Below the pieces are notes generated by a model. The model was not told the origin of the DNA and ran no database searches. It worked only from the letters and a program-made list of their open reading frames with translations. A stretch of DNA of 64,000 nucleotides, taken from positions 1 to 64,000 of the forward strand of contig JAKBMB010000025.1 of assembly GCA_021831785.1 (NCBI GenBank), read 5' to 3'. The DNA comes from Deltaproteobacteria bacterium. Lineage in GTDB: Bacteria; Desulfobacterota; Binatia; Binatales; Binataceae. This document shows, piece after piece, positions 57,621-64,000 of the stretch (the stretch's first letter is position 1; each line of letters starts with the position of its first letter). A program made the position numbers and the translations under genes.

Positions 57621-60600
57621 CGCGCGGGCGCCCGTTGTCTCCGCTTCGTCTCCCAGAGCGCGCTCGAGGGCCTGCGCGTCCGCCTGGGAGAGAGCGAAAT
57701 ATTTCGCCTCGGGATGGTGGAAGACCATCGCGCTGACCGAGCTCTCCGGGTCCATCATGAAGCCCTCGGTGAGCTTGAGCTCAATGGCGGCTTCGAGGTT
57801 CAGCAGGCGGAAAAGCTGGGCCTGGTCTTCGAGCCGGGGGCAGGCCGGGTAGCCGAAGGAGTAGCGCCGGCCATGGTAGCGCGCCTGAAACAGGTCTTTC
57901 ATCGTCAGACCCGGCGGGTCTCCGATTCCCCACATCGCGCGGATTTTCTTATGCAGCAGCTCGGCGAACGCTTCAGCGCTCTCCAAAGCCAGGGCCTGGA
58001 GAATGTGCGAGCGCAAATACTCGCCCTTTTCTTTCCACTTGTCAGCCAATGCGCGCACGCCGGCGCCGATCGTCGTCGCGAAAAAGCAAATGTAGTCAGC
58101 GCGGCCCGAGCCCACGGGCGCGACGTAGTCGGCCAGGCACAGATGCGGCGGCTCGCTCTGGCGGCCGAAGATGAATGTGGTCAAGGTGGTCTTGGCGTCA
58201 GCGTCATAGATGATTACCCGGTTTTCGTCGGAGTGCGCCGGGAAAAAGCGGTAAACCGCGTTGGCGCTGATGTCCGCGCGCGCGAGCATCACTTCCTCGA
58301 CTTCGGCAACCGCCGCGCGCAGTTCGCGCGCCTTCGCATCGCCGGCGTCCAGCGCCTGCTCGAACTGCTTGAAGCCGAGATGGCGCGTATAGAGCATCAG
58401 CGGGTTGATATAGCGGAAGATTTCCTCCAGGTCATAGTTGCGCAGCACGCGCTGAACGAGGTCAGGTGGCCTGGGAATCGGCGCCTCGCCAACCGGTCTT
58501 CGAGCGCGCGCGGGCGCCGGCTGGGGCGCACTTTGCGCCGGGGCGGAGGCCAACAAGCGGCGGGTCTCGTTCGCTAGGCGTTCGGCCAGCTTGGGCCTGA
58601 GCGCGTCGTCCATGAGTTGGTTTGCCAGGTCGAGCCCCTCCATCGCGTCTTTGGCGTAGGCGACGATCCCCCCATGCTCGGGCGCGATCTTGATGCGCGT
58701 GAAACGCGCGGAAAGCGCGGCGCCTCCCACGAGGAGTGGGCACGCAACGCCGGCATTTTTGAGGTCTTGCGCCGTCACCGCCATCATCTGCGCCGACTTA
58801 ACCAGAAGCCCGGACAGTCCGATCAGGTCCGGCCGATGGTCGCGGTAAGCCTGGATGATCGTCTCCGGCGGCACCTTGATTCCCAGATTAACTACGCGGT
58901 AGCCGTTGTTGCTTAGGATTATCTCGACCAGGTTCTTGCCGATGTCATGGACGTCGCCTTTGACCGTGGCCAGGATAATCTTGCCTTTGACCGCGCTCTC
59001 GGCCTTTTCCATGTGGGGCTCGAGGTAGGCGACGGCCGCCTTCATGACCTCGGCCGACTGGAGTACTTCGGCGACGATCATCTGATTGCCGTTGAACAAC
59101 CGGCCTACCTCGGCCATCCCGTCCATCAAGGGGCCATTGATGATGTCCAGCGCCGCGCTGGTCTTGAGCGCCAGGTCCAGGTCTTCCCTAAGCCCTTCTT
59201 TAGAGCCTTCGATGACGGCGCGCGAGAGCCTTTCCTTAAGCGGCATCGACGCGCGTTCCGCCGGCGGGCGCCCGAGCTTCTTTTCGCGAAAATAGGCGTT
59301 GAAGGCGCCGAGCGGATCGCTTCCGCGCCACCAGATCAAATCCTCGGCCAGCGCCCGCTCCGGCTCCGGTATTGACGGGTAGCGCTCGAGCTTTTCGGTG
59401 TTGACTATAGCGAGGTCCAGCCCGGCCTGAACGCAGTGGTAAAGCATGACCGAGTTGAGCGTCTCGCGCCCGGCCTGGGGCAAGCCGAATGAGACGTTGG
59501 AGAGCCCAAGCATGGTCTTGCAGCGCGGCAAGGCCGCCTTGATCGCCTTGATCCCTTCGATGGTCTCGACCGCCGAGCCGATGTAGTTCGGATCGCCGGT
59601 TCCGATGGGGAAGACAAGCGGATCGAAGATGATGTCCTCGGGTTCGATGCCGTACTTGCCGGTCAGAAGCTCGTGGGAGCGCAGCGCGACCTCGAGCTTG
59701 CGCGCGCGCGTGACCGCCTGCGCCTGCTGCTGGTCGTCGTCGATACAGCCGACGGCCAGCGCGGCGCCGAAGCGGCGCGCAAGCGGCGTGACGATGCGAA
59801 AGCGTTCCTCGCCGTCCTCGAGATTAATCGAATTAATGATCGCCTTGCCTTGGATGCGCTTGAGCGCTTGCTCGGTGGCGTGCGCGTCGGTCGAGTCGAC
59901 CATCAGCGGAACTTTGACCTTCTTCACCAGGACTTCGAGCAAGCCGGTCAGGTCGGCGAGCTCGTCGCGGTCGGGGTCTTGCAGACAGACGTCGAGAATA
60001 TGGGCGCCGCGGCGCACTTGCAGGCGGCCGACTTCGGCCGCCTCCTCGAATTTCCCGTTGGCGATGAGGCGTTTGAACTTGCGGCTGCCAAGCACGTTAG
60101 TGCGCTCGCCCACCAGCACCGGCCGGGTGTTCTCGTCGATGACCAGGGTTTCGATTCCGGCTACCACCGAGCGCTTAAGCGTTGAGGGCCGGCGCGGGCG
60201 CCGGCCCTCGACGGCCTCAGCGATGCGCCGTATATGCTCGGCGGTGGTGCCGCAGCATCCGCCGGCCAAATTGACCCAATCCTGGTCGGCGAAGCGGGCG
60301 ATTTTGTCCGCCAGCATATCCGGCGTCTCGGCGTAGCGCCCCTCTTCGTCGGGTAGGCCGGCGTTCGGCACGCAAGCCACGAAAAAGCGGCTTATCTGCG
60401 AGAGCGTGCGCAGGTGGTCGGTCATGAAGTCGGGACCGGTCGCGCAATTGAGCCCCATCCAGAGCAGGTCGCGATGAGCGAGCGAGGTGTACAACGCTTC
60501 GATATCTTGTCCGGCCAGAAGCGTGCCCATCTGCTCGATCGTTCCGGAGACCGCAACCGCGGCCCGCGCCCCGAGCCTATCCAGTGCGCGTTCGATTCCA

Positions 60601-61139
60601 ATCAGCCCGGCCTTGGCGTTTAAGGTATCTTGCACGGTCTCCAGCAGCAGGATATCGGCACCGCCTTCCACTAGCCCCTCGGCCTGCTCCTGGTAGGCGT
60701 CGCATAGCGCGTCGAAAGAGACGCCGCCGGTAAGCGAAATAGTCTTCGTCGTGGGCCCCATCGAGCCCGCCACGAAACGCGGCTTTCGCGCCGTAGTGGC
60801 GGCGTCGGCCGTCTCGCGCGCGAGTTGCGCGGCCAGCCGATTAAGCTCGCGGGCGTCGCGCCCAATCCCGTACTCGGCGAGCACGATCGAAGTCGAGCCG
60901 AAGCTGTCCGTCTCAACGATATCGGCTCCGGCCTCGAGATAGCTCTCGTGAAGCGCGCGAATCTTGTCCGGCCGGGTGCGAACCAGATTCTCGTTGCATC
61001 CCTCCAGCTCGGCCCCGCCGAAATCGTCGTCGGTGAGCTTCATCGCCTGAATGGCGGTGCCGATGGCGCCATCGAGCACCAGGATTTTTTCCTCCAGCGC
61101 TTGGCGCAAAGTCTTAAGCCGTGCCTCGTCTTTGCTCAT
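57612..61139 (-). CDS. metH: Cobalamin-dependent methionine synthase
   Basis: A 1175-residue MetH in four modules. Homocysteine-binding domain: LDGAIGTAIQAM, GLNCATGPDFM and the zinc Cys pair in NLAGGCCGTTAEH. Folate domain: RPVLVGERTNVLGSRKF and PLMVDSTDA. Cobalamin domain: KGDVHDIGKNLVEIILSNNGY with the axial His in DVHDIG. Activation/AdoMet domain: MLYTRHLGF and SFGYPACPRLEDQ. It converts homocysteine to methionine using 5-methyltetrahydrofolate. The start is taken at ATG 61139 (AAAGG upstream). I see no cobalamin or SAM riboswitch in the 200 bases before it. Confidence 0.96.
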   Translation of the reverse strand: MSKDEARLKTLRQALEEKILVLDGAIGTAIQAMKLTDDDFGGAELEGCNENLVRTRPDKIRALHESYLEAGADIVETDSFGSTSIVLAEYGIGRDARELNRLAAQLARETADAATTARKPRFVAGSMGPTTKTISLTGGVSFDALCDAYQEQAEGLVEGGADILLLETVQDTLNAKAGLIGIERALDRLGARAAVAVSGTIEQMGTLLAGQDIEALYTSLAHRDLLWMGLNCATGPDFMTDHLRTLSQISRFFVACVPNAGLPDEEGRYAETPDMLADKIARFADQDWVNLAGGCCGTTAEHIRRIAEAVEGRRPRRPSTLKRSVVAGIETLVIDENTRPVLVGERTNVLGSRKFKRLIANGKFEEAAEVGRLQVRRGAHILDVCLQDPDRDELADLTGLLEVLVKKVKVPLMVDSTDAHATEQALKRIQGKAIINSINLEDGEERFRIVTPLARRFGAALAVGCIDDDQQQAQAVTRARKLEVALRSHELLTGKYGIEPEDIIFDPLVFPIGTGDPNYIGSAVETIEGIKAIKAALPRCKTMLGLSNVSFGLPQAGRETLNSVMLYHCVQAGLDLAIVNTEKLERYPSIPEPERALAEDLIWWRGSDPLGAFNAYFREKKLGRPPAERASMPLKERLSRAVIEGSKEGLREDLDLALKTSAALDIINGPLMDGMAEVGRLFNGNQMIVAEVLQSAEVMKAAVAYLEPHMEKAESAVKGKIILATVKGDVHDIGKNLVEIILSNNGYRVVNLGIKVPPETIIQAYRDHRPDLIGLSGLLVKSAQMMAVTAQDLKNAGVACPLLVGGAALSARFTRIKIAPEHGGIVAYAKDAMEGLDLANQLMDDALRPKLAERLANETRRLLASAPAQSAPQPAPARARRPVGEAPIPRPPDLVQRVLRNYDLEEIFRYINPLMLYTRHLGFKQFEQALDAGDAKARELRAAVAEVEEVMLARADISANAVYRFFPAHSDENRVIIYDADAKTTLTTFIFGRQSEPPHLCLADYVAPVGSGRADYICFFATTIGAGVRALADKWKEKGEYLRSHILQALALESAEAFAELLHKKIRAMWGIGDPPGLTMKDLFQARYHGRRYSFGYPACPRLEDQAQLFRLLNLEAAIELKLTEGFMMDPESSVSAMVFHHPEAKYFALSQADAQALERALGDEAETTGARASF

Positions 61140-61421
61140 CCAGCTAGCCTTTCCGCGAATTAGTCGGCGAACTCTTAGTCGCAAATGGCCGGCGCCGTTG
61201 CCGTGAGCAAGAAGCAACCGGCCTGTGTGAGACAAGTGTAGCCGATGTTTGTCGCCGCGTCAGGTGCGGATGCGGCCGGCGTTCTTTCCCATCGAGCGTG
61301 CCTGTCCCTATATCCAGCGCTCATGACCAGAAGCGGTCTCATAAATGGTCTTGCTTGGATTTTGCGGAAAGTGAAGTCGCGGCGGGGCTTTCGTTGCCCT
61401 GCGTGCGGCGCGCCGGTTTGC

Positions 61422-61465
61422 GCCTCTCCCGACGGGGAGAGGCCGGCGGGCCCGCCGGGCCCGCC
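61422..61465. repeat. Hairpin plus tandem GC repeat
   Basis: A perfect 9-bp stem GCCTCTCCC/GGGAGAGGC with loop GACG (61422-61443) is followed by two exact tandem copies of GGGCCCGCC (61448-61465). Confidence 0.75.
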
Positions 61466-61531
61466 GGGTGAGGGACCACTGAAAAACAACAATTGCTGCG
61501 CGCCCCGTCCGGCTCAGCACCCTCACCCCAG

Positions 61532-61556
61532 CCCTCTCCCGCTTCGCGGGCGAGGG
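61532..61556. repeat. Interrupted GC palindrome, second family copy
   Basis: The fold is CCCTC, one mismatch, CCCGC, loop TTC, GCGGG, one mismatch, GAGGG. It has the same architecture as 22951-22975, indicating a dispersed palindromic element. Confidence 0.6.
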
Positions 61557-61754
61557 GGGCAGACAAGGGCTGCGCGGGCGAGGGAAGGGAAAACGTCGGC
61601 ATCTTGCTGAGGCGCTACTTATGAGATGACTTCCAGGTTGCGACGAACCAGAGCGTCGGATCGTGTCGACGTTGCCACCTTCTTGGGTTGGGTGAGCTGC
61701 AATCCGCGTGGCGACCCGGGGGTTTGCGCGCGTAGTCTTGACTTATGTTTGCCT

Positions 61755-61778
61755 ACCATGAAATGGTATAGACCATTT
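61755..61778 (+). promoter_or_regulatory. Possible promoter/operator of the lasso-type operon
   Basis: Two overlapping inverted repeats, ACCAT-GAA-ATGGT (61755-61767) and AAATGG-TATAGA-CCATTT (61761-61778), surround TGGTATAGA, an extended -10-like box. No good -35 is present. The position, about 75 bases before the first gene, fits a regulated promoter. Confidence 0.4.
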
Positions 61779-61854
61779 AAATCGACCTCTGCTCCGCTTG
61801 CGCGGGCGGCTTGCGCTGCGCGATTGGCGATTGCCGGCGGGAGGGCTTTTTAAG

Positions 61855-62154
61855 ATGGCTACACGGCAGCTTGAAATGGCTTCAGTCGTAGTTGCAAGCA
61901 AGGAGCAGGTTTCCTGCGACCTGGCTGGAGAAGCGGCAATTCTCAACCTCAAGAACGGCAGCTATTACGGGTTGAACCCGGTCGGCGCGACGGTTTGGGA
62001 CTTGGTAAAAGAGCCGATTTCGATAAGCGCCCTACATAGCGCCGTCTTGGAGCGCTATGAGGTGGAGCCCGAGCGCTGCGCCGGCGATCTGCTGAATCTG
62101 TTGGGAGAGATGGTCGAGCAGGGGCTGATCGAGGTCAAGCGCGCCGATGAATAA
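61855..62154 (+). CDS. PqqD-like peptide recognition (RRE) protein, lasso B1-type
   Basis: A 99-residue PqqD-family protein. The domain reads VSCDLAGEAAILNLKNGSYYGLNPVGATVWDLVKEPISISAL, then LERYEVEPERCAGDLLNLLGEMVEQGLIEV. In RiPP clusters such proteins bind the leader peptide of a precursor and hand it to the modifying enzymes. GGGAGGG lies 10 bases before the ATG. It overlaps the next gene by 8 bases, and that gene in turn overlaps the third, so the three form one translationally coupled operon. Confidence 0.85.
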   Translation: MATRQLEMASVVVASKEQVSCDLAGEAAILNLKNGSYYGLNPVGATVWDLVKEPISISALHSAVLERYEVEPERCAGDLLNLLGEMVEQGLIEVKRADE

Positions 62155-62635
62155 GTTGCTGCGGCTGAGTGCCGCGGAATACCTGCTTCTAATCGGTGCG
62201 ATGCTCAGCGTGGGCGCGGCGCGGCTCGCGCTATGGCTGCTACCCTTTCGCATCGTAAGCCGCCTCGGCGACGGACGGGCGCGTCGCGACACTGCACTAC
62301 CTCTCCCCGCAAAGGGCGGGAATGCCAGGAACGGGGCCGCGCCACAGCGGTTCTCCCCTCAGCGTGTGGCGTGGGCGGTAATGGCCGCAAGCCGGATGCT
62401 TCGCGGCGAGCGGGTATGCCTGGTGCGCGCGCTGGCGGCCCGATGGATGCTGGCCGCACTGGGGCATCCCTCGGAGTTGCGCATCGGGGTTGCCAAAGCG
62501 CCCGGCGGCAAGTTCTCGGCCCACGCCTGGCTTGAGAGCGAGGGCGAAATCGTGATCGGCGGAGCCGAGGCAGAAAGCTTTACGGCCCTACCGCCGCTTA
62601 CGCCGGACCATTCACGAGCGGCTAACGCGCCATGA
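62147..62635 (+). CDS. Lasso peptide biosynthesis B2-type protease
   Basis: A 162-residue transglutaminase-like cysteine protease of the lasso B2 family, which removes the leader peptide. A hydrophobic N-terminus (AAEYLLLIGAMLSVGAARLALWLLPF) precedes the catalytic part: the Cys lies in RVCLVRALAARWML and the His in FSAHAWLE. Between them and the N-terminus is an unusual Pro/Asn/Gly-rich stretch (about residues 45-68, ALPLPAKGGNARNGAAPQRF) not typical of the family, encoded by palindrome-rich DNA. It overlaps both neighbours. Confidence 0.83.
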   Translation: MNKLLRLSAAEYLLLIGAMLSVGAARLALWLLPFRIVSRLGDGRARRDTALPLPAKGGNARNGAAPQRFSPQRVAWAVMAASRMLRGERVCLVRALAARWMLAALGHPSELRIGVAKAPGGKFSAHAWLESEGEIVIGGAEAESFTALPPLTPDHSRAANAP

Positions 62636-64000
62636 GCGGGATCGCAGCGATATACAATTTTGACCGCCGGCCGGTCGACCTCGCTCTGCTCGAGCGCATC
62701 ACCGAGGCGGCCGCTTATCGCGGGCCCGATGCGGGCGGCGTGTGGCACGAAGGCCGCGCCGGGCTGGGCCATCGGATGCTGCACACCACGCCCGAGTCCC
62801 TGCGCGAGACGCAGCCGCTGGTTGACACTACGGCGAAGCTCGCGCTGGTCATGGACGGGCGCGTCGACAACCGCGACGAGCTTATCACCGACTTGCGCGC
62901 TCACGGCGTCCGCCTCGCCGACGAAACCGACGCCGAGATCGTGCTGCGCAGTTATGAGCTTTGGCGCGAGGACTCACCGCGCCGGATAATCGGCGATTTC
63001 GCTTTTGTAATCTGGGATGGGCGCGAGCAGCAGTTATTCTGCGCGCGCGACCCGTTCGGCATCAAGTCGTTCTATTACCACCGCGACGCGCGGCGCTTTT
63101 TGTGCGGTTCCGAGCTTCACCAAATACTTGAAGACGCCACAGTGCCGCACGAGCCCAACGAAGGCATGGTCGGCGAGTACCTCGCCGACCGTATCAGAAA
63201 CCGCGAAGAGACGCTGTTCAACGGCATCTTCCGCCTCGAACCGGCCCATTATCTCATCATTCGAGAAAGCGGACTCGTAAAGCGCCGATACTACGATATC
63301 GACCCGGAAAACCGGATAGTCCATGGCAGCGACGATGAGTACGCCGCCCATTTCCTTGAGCTGTTCAAGCAGGCTGTGGCCTGTCGCATGCGCAGTTGCA
63401 CGCCGGTCGGCGCGGAGTTAAGCGGGGGGTTGGACTCATCCTCGGTGGCTTGCACCGTCCAGCTCTTACTTAAGAGCGGCGCATGTGCTGCGCCCGGTTT
63501 CGAGACCTTTTCCGCGGTATATCCGGGCTTGCCCTGCGACGAGAGCGAATACATCGCGAGCGTGGTCGAAAAGGCTGGTCTCAAGGCAAATTTGCTTCGG
63601 CCCGGGCCAACGCCGCCGGGCAAGTGGGTGACCGAGGCGCGTCGGTTTGGCGACTTTCCGGGCTACGCGAACGGATTGATGAACGAAGCCGTCTTAGATT
63701 CCGTGCGCGCCAAGGGCATGAGGGTCGTGCTTACCGGCGTTGGCGGAGATGAATTTCTGACCGGCAGCTTCCGCCATTGCGCCGACCTGTTAAGCAGGCT
63801 TGAGCTCCGCGCGTTAATCGGTTACTTGCGGGACGCTTTTTCGAGGTACGGGCTCGAGCCCTGGCGGCTGGGCGACCTCCCTGCCGTTGCCGCGATCATG
63901 CGCGATGTCGTTCGACCGCTGGTTCCTTTGCCCGCAGTCCGTGCGCTTAAGCGGCTGCGTAGGCGCGATCCCGTACCGAGCTTCATCAACCGGGAATTCG
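62632..64000 (+). CDS. Asparagine synthetase-like protein, lasso cyclase type (truncated at window edge)
   Basis: An open frame from ATG 62632 to the right edge (456 codons, no stop). Residues 1-200 form a GATase_7-like domain (AAAYRGPDAGGVW, FAFVIWDGREQQLFCARDPFGIKSFYY), but the nucleophile Cys-2 of true glutaminases is Ser (MSGIAAIYNF). The asparagine synthase domain has the PP-loop ELSGGLDSSSVACTVQ, then SAVYPGLPCDESEYI and VLTGVGGDEFL. Loss of Cys-2 and the PqqD plus B2 partners point to a lasso-peptide macrolactam synthetase, which adenylates an acidic side chain. The missing C-terminus prevents full assessment. Confidence 0.85.
   Translation, partial: MSGIAAIYNFDRRPVDLALLERITEAAAYRGPDAGGVWHEGRAGLGHRMLHTTPESLRETQPLVDTTAKLALVMDGRVDNRDELITDLRAHGVRLADETDAEIVLRSYELWREDSPRRIIGDFAFVIWDGREQQLFCARDPFGIKSFYYHRDARRFLCGSELHQILEDATVPHEPNEGMVGEYLADRIRNREETLFNGIFRLEPAHYLIIRESGLVKRRYYDIDPENRIVHGSDDEYAAHFLELFKQAVACRMRSCTPVGAELSGGLDSSSVACTVQLLLKSGACAAPGFETFSAVYPGLPCDESEYIASVVEKAGLKANLLRPGPTPPGKWVTEARRFGDFPGYANGLMNEAVLDSVRAKGMRVVLTGVGGDEFLTGSFRHCADLLSRLELRALIGYLRDAFSRYGLEPWRLGDLPAVAAIMRDVVRPLVPLPAVRALKRLRRRDPVPSFINREF

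Larger units (their letters stand above)
61140..61854. other. Repeat-rich intergenic region before the lasso-type operon
   Basis: About 715 bases with no supported gene. It contains two hairpin clusters (61422-61465 and 61532-61556) and, near its right end, an AT-richer segment with overlapping inverted repeats that may be the operon promoter (61755-61778). Confidence 0.5.

Noticed and set aside
61140-61260. Cobalamin or SAM/SAH riboswitch before metH
   Set aside because: I found no B12 box or known SAM/SAH riboswitch core in the leader.
61758-61853. 31-residue peptide starting MKWYRPFKSTSAP, directly before the PqqD-like gene, as a lasso precursor
   Set aside because: It has W-x-x-P instead of YxxP, no Thr at core -2, no proper Gly-started core and no Shine-Dalgarno; the likely promoter overlaps its start.

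Overview
The window is 64 kb of GC-rich, gene-dense bacterial chromosome. The envelope genes (an Mla-type lipid transport system, an AsmA-like protein, a heptosyltransferase-type glycosyltransferase, a RecBCD set and a TAT-exported respiratory formate dehydrogenase) point to a Gram-negative, didermic bacterium. Red-type (form IC/ID) RuBisCO with CbbX and CbbR, together with a selenocysteine formate dehydrogenase, suggests an organism able to oxidise formate and fix CO2. I cannot place it taxonomically from sequence alone; an uncultured lineage near Binatota, Methylomirabilota or Desulfobacterota is only a guess.

Layout. 0-5 kb: the tail of an IS110-type transposase at the left edge, an MFS transporter, a double-cupin protein, an exported aldo/keto reductase and an SRPBCC protein. 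4.6-6.4 kb: a minus-strand metal-response cassette. It has a ZntR/MerR-type promoter, a MerT-like membrane protein interrupted by an in-frame TGA exactly at a metal-binding Cys position, a fused outer-membrane/MerT-like protein, a 48-residue Cys-rich protein and a MerR-family regulator. 6.7-7.8 kb: a secreted GLLAGA-repeat protein and a DUF4236 protein. 8-17.5 kb: recC-recB-recD. 17.7-22.7 kb: a glycosyltransferase, fdhD, a zinc dehydrogenase and a YihY-type membrane protein. 23-28.7 kb: fdhA(Sec)-fdhB-fdhC-fdhE. 29.4-32.5 kb: two-subunit 2-oxo acid dehydrogenase E1 and an alpha/beta hydrolase. 33-39.3 kb: mlaE-mlaF-mlaD followed by bioF-bioA-bioD. 39.7-48.4 kb: a small unknown protein, tyrS, pth, hisC, cutA, a DUF2064 transferase and an AsmA-like protein. 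49-57.5 kb: the Calvin cycle cluster with divergent cbbR. 57.6-61.1 kb: metH. 61.9-64 kb: the start of a lasso-peptide-type maturation operon that runs off the right edge.

The two most unusual signals are the following. (1) A candidate new selenoprotein: the MerT-like ORF at 6036..6329 has TGA where relatives have the second Cys of the CCxxP motif, in a genome that must decode Sec because its FdhA has UGA at residue 196 with a textbook SECIS hairpin. (2) A single polypeptide joining transaldolase to phosphoribulokinase as the first gene of the RuBisCO operon. Several dispersed palindromic repeats occupy the intergenic spaces. No tRNA, rRNA or CRISPR array was seen.
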